From contig JAFRZX010000048.1 of assembly GCA_017442315.1 (NCBI GenBank), positions 1 through 64,000 on the forward strand: a stretch of DNA of 64,000 nt, given 5' to 3'. The notes beneath the pieces were generated by a model. That model worked only from the letters and a program-made list of their open reading frames with translations. It was not told where the DNA came from and did no database searches. Numbering within the stretch: position 1 is the stretch's first letter; each line of letters opens with the position of its first letter. Positions 45,526 through 54,960 of the stretch are shown piece after piece. The position numbers and the translations under genes were made by a program. Source of the DNA: Bacteroidales bacterium. GTDB lineage: Bacteria; Bacteroidota; Bacteroidia; Bacteroidales; UBA932.

Positions 45526-46068
45526 TTAGAAAAATGAGAATCCGATTGTTACTTCGTACATGACAACGTCATCAGGCATGCCGGAGTACGGTTTGAAATA
45601 TGTGCAGCCGATACTTACATATGGAGAAAATTCCAAGTGATGGTATCCCAATGACACAGCGGCCTTGATCTTAAGGTAATCAACCTCATAATTTAAATAA
45701 GTAGAACCAGCACTCAGATTGAAACCTATCGCCTTATGATCTTTCATATTAATACTGTATCCGGCTCCCAGACCTATTGTTCCTTGATCCAGATAATTTC
45801 TTGTACTCTGTTTATTCATTAGAAGAAGGTCAGTTGAAACAGGTATCCATATTGACCAATTGTCATCGATCCTGTATCCGAGACCGAGAGTAAAGGAGTC
45901 TATGCCGAAATCCGGTTTACCCCAGCCTCTGAAGTTTCCACCAGACAAATTCAGCTCTGTCGTAAAGTACAGATTAGATTCTTCTTTGTTGTCATGTTCG
46001 TTTTTTTCCTTGGCAAGAAGGGGAGTGATGACAAACAGCAATGAGTAAATTAAGATTGTCCTTTTCAT
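45526..46068 (-). CDS. Small outer-membrane beta-barrel protein
   Basis: A 180-residue protein with signal peptide MKRTILIYSLLFVITPLLA. A Glu/Lys/Asn-rich stretch is followed by about eight beta strands (FTTELNLSGGNFRGWG, FTLGLGYRIDDNWSIWIPVS, GTIGLGAGYSINM, AIGFNLSAGSTYLNYEV, AAVSLGYHHLEFSPYVSIG) and a final aromatic ending VTIGFSFF, typical of barrel proteins recognised by the BAM complex. It is similar in size to OmpW/OmpX-like barrels. It has its own promoter and no clear partner. Confidence 0.85.
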   Translation of the reverse strand: MKRTILIYSLLFVITPLLAKEKNEHDNKEESNLYFTTELNLSGGNFRGWGKPDFGIDSFTLGLGYRIDDNWSIWIPVSTDLLLMNKQSTRNYLDQGTIGLGAGYSINMKDHKAIGFNLSAGSTYLNYEVDYLKIKAAVSLGYHHLEFSPYVSIGCTYFKPYSGMPDDVVMYEVTIGFSFF

Positions 46069-46101
46069 AATATAATACTGTATTAGTTTATTAGCACACT
46101 A

Positions 46102-46132
46102 CAAAGTTAGACATAAATTCATAATAAGCAAA
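46102..46132 (-). promoter_or_regulatory. Promoter of small barrel gene
   Basis: On the minus strand: TTTG at 46132-46129, a 19-base spacer, then TAACTTTG at 46109-46102. Confidence 0.65.
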
Positions 46133-46174
46133 AGAAAGTTATAAAAAGTGAATTGGAAATTGACTTGAATGAAT

Positions 46175-46206
46175 TTTGCTTATTAAAAATAAAACGTGTA
46201 ATTTTA
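46175..46206 (+). promoter_or_regulatory. DUF4491-pta promoter
   Basis: TTTG at 46175-46178, a 20-base spacer, then TAATTTTA at 46199-46206. A start site soon after 46206 would exclude the ATG at 46208 and supports the start at 46229. Confidence 0.55.
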
Positions 46207-46228
46207 CATGAATTTTGTAATAGCTGAC

Positions 46229-46537
46229 ATGAATTTTAACGGACTTTTAACAGGATTGGCTACATTCATAGTAATTGGTATATTTCACCCGATAGTCATC
46301 AAGGCAGAATATTATTTCGGTGTCAAATGCTGGTGGATATTCGCTACGACAGGAATAATCTTCGCACTTCTATCAATTATGATAACTAGCATCATATGGT
46401 CCACAATACTTGGAGTAATAGCATTTTCATCATTCTGGAGCATACTTGAACTCATTCATCAGAGGGAACGAGTAAGGAAAGGATGGTTTCCTGAAGGACC
46501 TGGACATAAGAAAGAAAACAATCAAAAGCATTTATAA
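46229..46537 (+). CDS. DUF4491 family membrane protein
   Basis: A 102-residue integral membrane protein with three hydrophobic segments. The opening MNFNGLLTGLATFIVIGIFHPIVIKAEYYFG followed by WWIFA is the DUF4491 signature. A basic tail (HQRERVRKGWFPEGPGHKK) follows the last segment. A second ATG seven codons upstream exists, but the promoter position and family start favour 46229. It is one base from pta; the function is unknown. Confidence 0.88.
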   Translation: MNFNGLLTGLATFIVIGIFHPIVIKAEYYFGVKCWWIFATTGIIFALLSIMITSIIWSTILGVIAFSSFWSILELIHQRERVRKGWFPEGPGHKKENNQKHL

Positions 46538-46538
46538 T

Positions 46539-47546
46539 ATGACACTTATTGAAAGAATCATTGCTCGCGCAAAATCAAACAAGCAGCGCATAGTGCTCCC
46601 GGAGTCACTGGAAGAGCGCACTCTTACAGCTGCCGACAAAGCTCTGGCCGACGAAATCGCAGAAATAATCCTTATTGGCAACCATGATGCTATCTTTGCC
46701 CTTGCTGACAAACTGGGCCTTAAGAACATACACAAGGCAACAATCATAGACCCTGTAACCAGCGAAAAGACGGCTGAATATGCAGAGCTCCTCTACGAAC
46801 TCAGGAAGAATAAAGGCATGACTCCAGAAAAGGCTGCACAGCTTGTATTGGATCCGCTTTATTTCGGATGTCTCATCATCAAAAACGGAGATGCTGACGG
46901 TCAAATCAGCGGAGCGCTTTCAACTACAGGAGAGACTCTAAGGCCTGCTCTACAGATCATAAAGTGTGCTCCTGGCATCACATGCGTAAGCGGAGCCATG
47001 CTTATGATTACACAAACCCCAGAATATGGTGAGGATGGTGTGCTCGTTGTAGGAGATGTTGCCGTCACACCTATGCCGGACGCATCTCAGCTTGCACAGA
47101 TTGCAGTCTGCACCGCACAGACAGCCAGAAGCGTAGCCGGTTTTGCAGATCCTAAGGTTGCGATGCTTTCATTCTCTACCAAGGGCTCGGCTAAGCATGA
47201 GGTGGTGGACAAGGTAATAGAAGCAACCAGACTGGCGAAAGAACTTGATCCATCTCTCAAGGTAGAGGGTGAACTTCAGGCAGATGCAGCTCTTGTACCG
47301 TCAGTGGGACAGAAGAAAGCTCCTGGCTCTGAGATAGCCGGTCATGCCAATGTTCTGGTCTTTCCATGTCTTGAAGTTGGAAACATCGCCTACAAACTTG
47401 TACAGAGACTTGGAAATGCTGACGCAATCGGCCCTATCCTTCAAGGTATCGCACGTCCTGTCAACGACCTGAGCCGCGGCTGCTCAGTTGATGACATCTA
47501 CAAGATGGTAGCCATCACAGCATGCCAGGCCATGGATGCAGAATGA
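46539..47546 (+). CDS. pta: Phosphate acetyltransferase
   Basis: A 335-residue class I enzyme converting acetyl-CoA and phosphate to acetyl phosphate. Family patterns: SNKQRIVLPESLEERTL, GDADGQISGALSTTGETLRPALQII, PMPDASQLAQIAV, MLSFSTKGSAKH and GELQADAALVPSVG. Length is that of the short type without an N-terminal DRTGG-like domain. In many Bacteroidota ackA is adjacent; here no acetate kinase lies in the window and nrdD follows after a terminator. It shares a promoter with the DUF4491 gene. Confidence 0.96.
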   Translation: MTLIERIIARAKSNKQRIVLPESLEERTLTAADKALADEIAEIILIGNHDAIFALADKLGLKNIHKATIIDPVTSEKTAEYAELLYELRKNKGMTPEKAAQLVLDPLYFGCLIIKNGDADGQISGALSTTGETLRPALQIIKCAPGITCVSGAMLMITQTPEYGEDGVLVVGDVAVTPMPDASQLAQIAVCTAQTARSVAGFADPKVAMLSFSTKGSAKHEVVDKVIEATRLAKELDPSLKVEGELQADAALVPSVGQKKAPGSEIAGHANVLVFPCLEVGNIAYKLVQRLGNADAIGPILQGIARPVNDLSRGCSVDDIYKMVAITACQAMDAE

Positions 47547-47623
47547 TACAAATAGAAAAGCAAAACATCTTTTACATGTAGCCAGGGCGCATTGTTAAAA
47601 AGTATGTTGATAAACATCTGAAG

Positions 47624-47668
47624 GCGGACGTCTTTGATATTCAAATTATGAATAACTTAGACGTCCGC
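47624..47668 (+). terminator. Terminator after pta
   Basis: Arms GCGGACGTCT and AGACGTCCGC (10 base pairs), with further pairing in the loop (ATTCA/TGAAT), followed by TTTATTAG. It separates pta from nrdD. Confidence 0.7.
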
Positions 47669-47731
47669 TTTATTAGAAGCTGTATAGAAATCAAGACAGC
47701 TCCTCAAATAACTTTTAAGGATTCATAACAA

Positions 47732-49840
47732 ATGAGCAGCCAGGAAATAACAATCATCAAGAGAGACGGAAAACGTAAGGCTTTTTCCGTGGAAAAGATC
47801 AGAAATGCAATTCGTAAGGCTTTTCTTTCAGTCGGTGCGTTTGCTACCGAAGATGACATAGTCAGCATTCTTTCACATGTCCGGATCACAGATGGCATGC
47901 ATGTGGAAGATATCCAGAATCAGGTTGAGATAGCACTGATGACTGAGCAATACTTTTCCGTAGCTAAAGCATACATGCTCTATCGTCAACGCCATTCGGA
48001 AGACCGTGAGGTAAGGGATCACCTTGACTTCCTGATACAATATTGCCAGGCAGAAAATGCTGCTACAGGAAGCAAGTACGACGCCAATGCCAACATAGAG
48101 AAAAAGAACCTGGCGACTCTGATAGGCGAACTGCCTAAAAAGAACTTCATCAGACTTAACCGCAGGATCCTAACGGACAGGATCAAGAAGATGTATGGAA
48201 AGGAATTGTCCGACAAATACATACGACTGCTTAAGAATCATCATATATATAAGAATGACGAAACTTCACTTGCAAACTATTGCGCAAGCATAACCATGTA
48301 TCCATGGCTGCTGGAAGGTACCAAGCCAATTGGCGGTAACTCCATTGGCCCAACCAACCTGAAATCTTTCTGCGGAGGATTCATAAATCTTGTATTCATG
48401 GTATCCAGCATGTTGAGTGGTGCTTGTGCTACTCCTGAATTCCTTATGTACATGAACTACTTCATAGGTAAGGAATATGGTCTTGATTACTATACCAACC
48501 CTGACAGACAGGTCGACCTGTCTGTAAAGAAACGTTCGATAGACAAGATAATAACAGACTGCTTCGAGCAGATCGTATACTCAATAAACCAGCCTACGGG
48601 TGCACGTAATTTCCAGGCCGTATTCTGGAATATTTCATACTACGACAAAAATTATTTTGAAAGCATCTTCGGTGAATTCCGTTTCCCTGATGGATCAAAG
48701 CCTGATTGGAACGGTCTGTCCTGGCTTCAGAAGAGGTTCATGAAATGGTTCAATGCGGAAAGGCTCAAGACTCCACTCACATTTCCAGTTGAAACCATGG
48801 CACTTCTGACGGAAAACAATGAAGTAAAGGATAAGGAATGGGGAGATTTTACCGCAGAAATGTATTCAGAAGGACACTCTTTCTTCACCTACATGAGCGA
48901 CAATGCAGACTCCCTGGCCTCATGCTGCCGTCTGCGTAATGAAATTCAGGACAATGGCTTCAGCTATACCCTTGGTGCCGGCGGAGTTTCAACCGGATCA
49001 AAAAGTGTATTGACCATCAACCTTAACCGATGCATTCAATATGCTGTGAAGAACGGACAGGACTACATGACATATCTGGCTGAGGTTGTGGACCTTGTCC
49101 ATAAGGTGCAGCTGGCATATGATGAAAATCTCAAGGCTTTGAAAGAACAGGGCATGCTACCTCTCTTCGATGCCGGATTCATCAACATAGGACGTCAGTA
49201 TCTTACTGTCGGCATAAATGGACTTGTTGAAGCTGCAGAATTCCTCGGCATCAAGATAGATGATAATCCGCAATACGTTGATTTCGTGCAAAATACATTA
49301 GGTCTTATAGAGCAGTACAACAAGAGATACCGTTCAAAGACAACATTATTCAACTGCGAAATGATTCCAGCGGAAAACGTTGGTGTAAAGCATGCAAAAT
49401 GGGATAGGGAAGACGGATATGCTGTGCCGCGCGACTGTTACAACAGTTATTTCTATATAGTCGAGGACAAGTCTCTTAATATCGTTGACAAGATGCGCCT
49501 TCACGGACGCAAATACATAGAGCATCTTACAGGCGGTTCGGCTCTTCATCTCAATCTTGAAGAACATCTTTCCAAGGCACAGTACAGCCAGCTGCTCCGC
49601 ATAGCTGCACAGGAAGGGTGCAATTATTTCACATTCAACATTCCAAACACCATATGCAATAGCTGTGGACACATAAGCAAGCACTACCTTCATGAATGTC
49701 CTGAATGCCATAGCCATGATGTTGATTACCTGACACGTATAATAGGTTATATGAAGCGCGTCAGCAATTTCTCCATGGCCCGTCAGGAAGAGGCGGCAAG
49801 ACGCTATTACCATAGAAACGAGGAAAGACCGAAATGCTGA
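47732..49840 (+). CDS. nrdD: Anaerobic ribonucleoside-triphosphate reductase (class III)
   Basis: A 702-residue glycyl-radical enzyme that makes deoxynucleotides without oxygen. Residues ~3-90 are an ATP-cone allosteric domain (ITIIKRDGKRKAFSVEKIRNAIRKAF). The barrel has GGNSIGPTNLKSFCGG. Near the C-terminus there are four Cys for zinc (CNSCGHISKHYLHECPECHS), then RIIGYMKRVSNFS, with the expected radical glycine at Gly672. The stop is overlapped by the nrdG start. An inverted repeat (AGCTGT-N12-ACAGCT, 47678-47701) lies upstream. Confidence 0.96.
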   Translation: MSSQEITIIKRDGKRKAFSVEKIRNAIRKAFLSVGAFATEDDIVSILSHVRITDGMHVEDIQNQVEIALMTEQYFSVAKAYMLYRQRHSEDREVRDHLDFLIQYCQAENAATGSKYDANANIEKKNLATLIGELPKKNFIRLNRRILTDRIKKMYGKELSDKYIRLLKNHHIYKNDETSLANYCASITMYPWLLEGTKPIGGNSIGPTNLKSFCGGFINLVFMVSSMLSGACATPEFLMYMNYFIGKEYGLDYYTNPDRQVDLSVKKRSIDKIITDCFEQIVYSINQPTGARNFQAVFWNISYYDKNYFESIFGEFRFPDGSKPDWNGLSWLQKRFMKWFNAERLKTPLTFPVETMALLTENNEVKDKEWGDFTAEMYSEGHSFFTYMSDNADSLASCCRLRNEIQDNGFSYTLGAGGVSTGSKSVLTINLNRCIQYAVKNGQDYMTYLAEVVDLVHKVQLAYDENLKALKEQGMLPLFDAGFINIGRQYLTVGINGLVEAAEFLGIKIDDNPQYVDFVQNTLGLIEQYNKRYRSKTTLFNCEMIPAENVGVKHAKWDREDGYAVPRDCYNSYFYIVEDKSLNIVDKMRLHGRKYIEHLTGGSALHLNLEEHLSKAQYSQLLRIAAQEGCNYFTFNIPNTICNSCGHISKHYLHECPECHSHDVDYLTRIIGYMKRVSNFSMARQEEAARRYYHRNEERPKC

Positions 49841-50307
49841 AATGCTGCAGTTACGATATAGTCTGCCAGGAAATCCCAGATGAAATAACCCTTGCGGTCA
49901 ATATTTCCTGCTGTCCCAACAGGTGTCCGGGCTGTCATAGTCCTTGGCTGTGGGATGATCAAGGTGAACCTATGACCGAGGAAATGCTTGCCCTCCTGAT
50001 AGGGAAGTATTCCTCGGCCATTACGTGTTTTTGCTTTATGGGAGGTGATGCCGATCCATACGAAATATCCCGGCTGTGCAGCTGGATAAAGTCCAGGTAT
50101 CCTCATCTCAAGACAGCATGGTATTCAGGAAGAACTGATATCCCTGAGGGATTTGCCATCAGCCAGGTCGACTACATCAAATTGGGGCCCTTCATTGAAA
50201 GTCTCGGAGGTCTCAGGTCACCGACAACCAACCAAGTTCTTTACCGTGTACATAAGGGTGGGCATCTTGAAAAATTGAACATGCAGAAAGAATACAAAAA
50301 ATTTTAA
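49834..50307 (+). CDS. nrdG: Anaerobic ribonucleotide reductase activating protein
   Basis: A 157-residue radical-SAM enzyme that forms the glycyl radical on NrdD. The [4Fe-4S] motif CxxxCxxC is visible as CPNRCPGC in NISCCPNRCPGCHSPW near residue 30. FMGGDADPYEI follows, and the protein ends with LYRVHKGGHLEKLNMQKEY. It overlaps the nrdD stop by 7 bases, so translation is coupled. It is small but within the normal range of the family. Confidence 0.96.
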   Translation: MLKCCSYDIVCQEIPDEITLAVNISCCPNRCPGCHSPWLWDDQGEPMTEEMLALLIGKYSSAITCFCFMGGDADPYEISRLCSWIKSRYPHLKTAWYSGRTDIPEGFAISQVDYIKLGPFIESLGGLRSPTTNQVLYRVHKGGHLEKLNMQKEYKKF

Positions 50308-50350
50308 TCAATTTTAAAAGCACAAACGCACGTCATACTTATATATTTCA

Positions 50351-50358
50351 TATATTTG
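50351..50358 (+). promoter_or_regulatory. Putative -7 element of NagB/PIG-L-nagB-mutase run
   Basis: TATATTTG fits TAnnTTTG, 78 bases before the first gene of the run. The expected -33 position is A-rich with no TTTG. Confidence 0.4.
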
Positions 50359-50435
50359 CATGATTTTAAATAGTTTGACTGCGTACGAAAGATTGCATCA
50401 TGTACAGCTATAAATTATCAATACCACAATAATAT

Positions 50436-52352
50436 ATGAAGAAATTTTCCTTGCCTAAAGATGGGGGACTCATAGAAGCGGGCCTTCCAAACGGAGTAAA
50501 GCACACGTATGAAAGAATACCTGCTCATATTTATGCTGATGAAGAAGATGCAAGCGAACGTCTTGCTGAAAAAATAGTTTCTGCCATAAACTGCAGCAAT
50601 GGTACATATAAGCTCGGACTGACTACCGGATCCTCTCCGGTAGCCCTGTACAAAAGCCTCGTTCGCCGCTACAATGCAGGTGAGGTATCATTCAGAAACG
50701 TTGAAATATTCAGCATTGATGAATATTATCCAGCACCAGCTGACCATAACAGCCGTAACAGGAGACTCTATGAAGAACTTGTTGCAAAAATAGACATCAA
50801 GCCCGAAAACGTCCATGTTCCAAAGCTCACCGAACTTCATGACAGTTCATATGTCACAGAGTTCTGCGCAAGATATGATGCCATGGCAAGCGGACTGGAC
50901 CTGCTGATAATGGGTATGGGCGAGAAAGGGCAGATAGGGTTCAACGAATCAGGAGCACCGGAGCAGGGAAGGACAAGGACAGTACTTCTGCCATATGGTT
51001 CCCGTAAAAGACAGGCAAGGAATTTTGCCGGTAACGTGAATGCTACACCTCACACAGCGATAGCAATGGGTATCTCTACCATGATGACAGCAAAGAAGAT
51101 ACACCTGATAGCATGGGGAGAGGATAAGGCCGATGTGGTCAGGAAAGTATCAGAAGGAAAAATCGACCCATTATGTCCGGCATCCGTCCTTCAGAAACAC
51201 GATAATATATCGCTGTACGTTGACGAAAATTCTGCAAGCCTGCTCACAAGGAATGTAGCTCCTTGGCTTGTAGGTCCATGCGAATGGACACCGAAATTCA
51301 TCAGAAAAGCCGTAGTATGGCTTTGCGAACAGGTGGAAAAGCCTATACTCAAACTCACACAGGCAGATTACCTTGCCAATGGTCTCGGAGAGTTGCTGGA
51401 GCAGTTCGGTACATTCAGCCAGATCAACATAAAGGTATTCAATGACCTTCAGCATACCATTTCCGGATGGCCGGGAGGAAAACCAGATGCAGACGATAGC
51501 ACAAGGCCTGTTCCTTCTTCTCCATTTCCAAAAAGGGTAGTTATTTTCTCTCCACATCCAGACGATGATGTAATTTCCATGGGAGGAACATTCATCCGCC
51601 TTGTAGAACAAGGTCATGATGTACATGTTGCATATGAGACTTCCGGTAATGTCGCTGTTCATGACGACGTAGTACTTCAGCATATGGATGCTGCCAGGGA
51701 ACTTGGTTTCGGAGACAGGTTCGAAGAAGTCAGGAATATCATTGCATCAAAGAAGCCCGGCCAGCCTGAGCCACGGGCCCTTCTCAATCTAAAGGGAGCC
51801 ATACGTCGCGCTGAAGCCAAGAGTGCTGTCAGGTCATTCGGCCTTAATGATGAGACCAATACGCACTTCCTGAATCTTCCTTTCTATGAGACAGGAGGAA
51901 TCAAGAAAGGAGAGCGTACCCAGGCTGATATCGACATCATAATATCTCTTCTGAACAAAGTTCAGCCTCATCAGATATACCTTGCCGGCGATCTTGCCGA
52001 CCCTCATGGCACACATCGTGTATGTACTGAAGCCGTACTGGAAGCACTGAATCAGATGAAGGGTGAAGCATGGATCAACGATTGCCATGTATGGCTCTAC
52101 CGCGGAGCATGGATGGAATGGGAACTTGGAAAAGTTGATATGGCTGTTCCGCTTAGTCCGGATGAGGTTATCAAGAAACGTCATGCCATTTACCGCCACC
52201 TGTCACAGAAGGACATTGTTCCTTTCCCTGGCGAAGATCCACGTGAATTCTGGCAAAGGGCAGAGGAGCGTACATCAAACACAGCCTATCTATACGATAA
52301 GTTAGGAATGGCTGAATACCAGGCAATAGAAGTATTTGTAAAATTATTTTAA
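50436..52352 (+). CDS. NagB-like/PIG-L fusion protein with altered NagB active site
   Basis: A 638-residue fusion. Residues ~25-290 are a glucosamine-6-phosphate deaminase (NagB) domain; residues ~365-638 are a PIG-L/LmbE deacetylase domain with the zinc motif [14 protein letters not shown] (PHPDDD at 373-378) and a later His in [10 protein letters not shown]. Such fusions are common in Bacteroidota. In this copy the NagB site reads [11 protein letters not shown] at 162-172: residues matching Asp141 and His143 of E. coli NagB are Lys164 and Gln166, while Asp95 and Glu171 are kept. Deaminase activity is therefore doubtful; the deacetylase half looks intact. The next gene encodes a canonical NagB. 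Confidence 0.9.
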   Translation: MKKFSLPKDGGLIEAGLPNGVKHTYERIPAHIYADEEDASERLAEKIVSAINCSNGTYKLGLTTGSSPVALYKSLVRRYNAGEVSFRNVEIFSIDEYYPAPADHNSRNRRLYEELVAKIDIKPENVHVPKLTELHDSSYVTEFCARYDAMASGLDLLIMGMGEKGQIGFNESGAPEQGRTRTVLLPYGSRKRQARNFAGNVNATPHTAIAMGISTMMTAKKIHLIAWGEDKADVVRKVSEGKIDPLCPASVLQKHDNISLYVDENSASLLTRNVAPWLVGPCEWTPKFIRKAVVWLCEQVEKPILKLTQADYLANGLGELLEQFGTFSQINIKVFNDLQHTISGWPGGKPDADDSTRPVPSSPFPKRVVIFSPHPDDDVISMGGTFIRLVEQGHDVHVAYETSGNVAVHDDVVLQHMDAARELGFGDRFEEVRNIIASKKPGQPEPRALLNLKGAIRRAEAKSAVRSFGLNDETNTHFLNLPFYETGGIKKGERTQADIDIIISLLNKVQPHQIYLAGDLADPHGTHRVCTEAVLEALNQMKGEAWINDCHVWLYRGAWMEWELGKVDMAVPLSPDEVIKKRHAIYRHLSQKDIVPFPGEDPREFWQRAEERTSNTAYLYDKLGMAEYQAIEVFVKLF

Positions 52353-52363
52353 TATTATATAAA

Positions 52364-53155
52364 ATGAGACTTATCATCAATCAGGACAGCGCAAAAGGAT
52401 CCGTATGGGCTGCGCGCTACATCGTTTCAAGAATCAAGGCTAAAGCAGAAGTCACGGATAAGCCATTTGTACTTGGTCTTCCTACCGGAGGAACACCTGT
52501 CGGAACATATAATGAACTTATCCGCATGTATAAGGCTGGTGAGATTTCCTTCAAGAATGTAATAACATTCAACATGGACGAATATGTAGGTCTGCCAGAA
52601 GAACATCCTGAAAGTTACCATTCATTCATGGCAAGGACATTCTTCGACCACGTGGATGTACCAAAGGAAAACATCAACATACTGAATGGAAATGCTGAAG
52701 ATCTGACTGCCGAGTGTGCTGCATATGAGGCAAAAATTGCAGCTGCCGGAGGAATCGACCTCTTTATGGGAGGAGTAGGAGAGGACGGACACCTCGCATT
52801 CAATGAACCGTTCTCGTCGCTGTCATCACGTACAAGGGTCAAGAGCCTTACCTATGATACCATCCTTGTGAACTCACGTTTCTTTGATGGCGATATCAGC
52901 AAAGTTCCTACTACAGCTCTCACAGTAGGTGTCGGTACTGTAATGGATGCAAAGGAAGTTCTTGTCCTCGCATTCGGTCATAAGAAGGCCAATGCTTTGA
53001 GGGAAGCAATAGAAGGTGCATATTCACATAAGTGCACTTTATCAGCTATTCAGGCACATCCACACGGAATCATCGTTGCAGATGAACTGGCTGTAGGAGA
53101 ACTGAAGGTCAACACATACAGATATTTCAAAGATATTGAAAAAGATAACCTCTAA
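52364..53155 (+). CDS. nagB: Glucosamine-6-phosphate deaminase
   Basis: A 263-residue cytosolic enzyme that converts glucosamine 6-phosphate to fructose 6-phosphate and ammonia. All catalytic residues are present at the E. coli numbers: Asp72 in [10 protein letters not shown], Asp141 and His143 in [11 protein letters not shown], and Glu148. The sugar-phosphate loop [13 protein letters not shown] and [17 protein letters not shown] near the end fit the family. It is 11 bases after the NagB/PIG-L fusion and 31 bases before a phosphohexomutase. Confidence 0.97.
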   Translation: MRLIINQDSAKGSVWAARYIVSRIKAKAEVTDKPFVLGLPTGGTPVGTYNELIRMYKAGEISFKNVITFNMDEYVGLPEEHPESYHSFMARTFFDHVDVPKENINILNGNAEDLTAECAAYEAKIAAAGGIDLFMGGVGEDGHLAFNEPFSSLSSRTRVKSLTYDTILVNSRFFDGDISKVPTTALTVGVGTVMDAKEVLVLAFGHKKANALREAIEGAYSHKCTLSAIQAHPHGIIVADELAVGELKVNTYRYFKDIEKDNL

Positions 53156-53186
53156 AAACCACTAATAACACTTAAACAACCGTTTT

Positions 53187-54845
53187 ATGGAAAAAGGATA
53201 TATGGATGTAGTTCAAAGCTGGCTGTCTGGCAACTTTGACGAAGAGACAAAGTCTCAGATCCGAGAGCTTCAGGCAAATGATCCTGTTGGTCTGGAAGAT
53301 GCCTTCTACCGCAATCTCGAATTCGGTACAGGAGGACTTCGCGGAATCATGGGGGTCGGCACCAATAGAATGAACCGATACACAGTCGGTATGGCGACAC
53401 AAGGACTTGCAAACTACATGAAGAGCAATTGCGAAGGACCACTCAGTGTATGCATTTCCTTCGACAGCCGCAACAATAGTCCGGAATTCGCTCAGATTGC
53501 CGCAAACGTACTTGCAGCCAATGGTATACACGTATATATATTCAATAAACTGCATCCTATTGCTCTGATGAGCTATTCGGTAAGACTCAAGAAGGCTACA
53601 GCCGGCATCATGATCACCGCTTCCCACAATCCAAAGGATTACAACGGATACAAGGTGTTCTGGAGCGACGGAGCACAGGTCACTTCACCTGTAGACAAGG
53701 ACATAGTTGCTGAGGTTGCAAAGATCACAGATCCTTCAATGGTCAAGTTCGAGCCAGGCGAAGGCGCTGCACCGATTGAGGTTATGGGACATGAGATGGA
53801 TGAAGCATACCTCAATTCCGTATCAACACTCATGCTATCTCCTGAGGCTGTTGCTGCTCACAAGGACATCAAGATAGTTTACACACCTATCCACGGTTCA
53901 GGTGTTGAGATCGTTCCTGAATTCCTTAACAAATTAGGATTCGAGAACATTTATCATGTACCAGAGCAGGACGTAGTCGACGGTAACTTCCCTACAGTAA
54001 TGTCACCTAATCCAGAAGAGCCGTCTGCACTCGCAATGGCTGTTGCAGTAGCTGATAAAGAAGGTGCAGATCTTGTCATGGCAACCGATCCTGATGCAGA
54101 CCGCATCGGTATCGCTGTACGCGACAACGAAGGCAAGATGGTGCTTCTTAACGGAAACCAGACAGGTTCGATCCTTACATATTACATTCTCCGCCGCTGG
54201 TCTGAGCTCGGAAAGCTTGACGGTAATCAGTACATAGTGAAGACTATCGTTACAACCGAGCTAATGCGTGCCATTGCTGAAAAATACGGTGTGAAGGTCT
54301 ACAACGTTCTCACTGGCTTCAAGTGGATAGCAGACATAATAAAGAAGAACGAAGGCAAGACCACATTCGTATGCGGAGGTGAGGAGAGCTACGGTTTCAA
54401 TGTGGGTGAATTCGTCCGCGACAAGGATGCTCCGATCTCATGTGCATTCGTAGCAGAATGCGCAGCATGGGCAGCATCTCAGGGAAAGACCCTTTATCAG
54501 CTCCTTCAGGACATCTATGCTGAGTTCGGCTACTATAAGGAGTCTCTCATCTCAGTGACAAAGAAGGGCAAGGCAGGTCTTGAGGAGATCGCTCAGATGA
54601 TGGTAGACTATCGTCAGAATCCTCCTGCTGAGCTTGCAGGTTCACCTGTAATCAAGGTCATCGACTACAGCAAGCCTGAAGAGACAGGTCTTCCTGCATC
54701 TAACGTTCTCCAGTTCTACAACGAGGCTGGCGACGTGGTGACAATCCGTCCTTCAGGTACCGAACCTAAGATCAAGTTCTACTTCGGCATCAAGGGTGCT
54801 GACGCAGATGCAAAGAACGAAATTCTCAGAGCGCAGTTCAGCTGA
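53187..54845 (+). CDS. Phosphoglucomutase/phosphomannomutase family protein
   Basis: A 552-residue alpha-D-phosphohexomutase that moves phosphate between C1 and C6 of hexoses. The active-site Ser146 is in ITASHNPKDYNGYK, the metal loop is DPDADRIGIAV, the sugar-binding loop is GGEESYGF and the phosphate-binding site is RPSGTEPKIKFY. Length matches the group of PgcA-type phosphoglucomutases. Codon choice is narrow, especially towards the 3' half (GTC, CGT, AAC), suggesting high expression. It follows nagB, so it may move glucosamine-derived or glucose phosphates into pathways; a strong terminator follows. Confidence 0.95.
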   Translation: MEKGYMDVVQSWLSGNFDEETKSQIRELQANDPVGLEDAFYRNLEFGTGGLRGIMGVGTNRMNRYTVGMATQGLANYMKSNCEGPLSVCISFDSRNNSPEFAQIAANVLAANGIHVYIFNKLHPIALMSYSVRLKKATAGIMITASHNPKDYNGYKVFWSDGAQVTSPVDKDIVAEVAKITDPSMVKFEPGEGAAPIEVMGHEMDEAYLNSVSTLMLSPEAVAAHKDIKIVYTPIHGSGVEIVPEFLNKLGFENIYHVPEQDVVDGNFPTVMSPNPEEPSALAMAVAVADKEGADLVMATDPDADRIGIAVRDNEGKMVLLNGNQTGSILTYYILRRWSELGKLDGNQYIVKTIVTTELMRAIAEKYGVKVYNVLTGFKWIADIIKKNEGKTTFVCGGEESYGFNVGEFVRDKDAPISCAFVAECAAWAASQGKTLYQLLQDIYAEFGYYKESLISVTKKGKAGLEEIAQMMVDYRQNPPAELAGSPVIKVIDYSKPEETGLPASNVLQFYNEAGDVVTIRPSGTEPKIKFYFGIKGADADAKNEILRAQFS

Positions 54846-54871
54846 TAACATTTCGGTAAACTGACATCTAT

Positions 54872-54913
54872 AAAAAAGCAGGCTGGACAATAAATTGTTC
54901 AGCCTGCTTTTTT
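54872..54913. terminator. Bidirectional terminator, phosphohexomutase / nfnB
   Basis: A 19-base stem with one G-T pair and a TAAA loop, starting with six A and ending with six T, so it can act in both directions between the two convergent genes. Confidence 0.92.
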
Positions 54914-54960
54914 AGATTCCCGACAGCCCACATAAATCTTCGCTGCAGCAAGTCGTCTGA

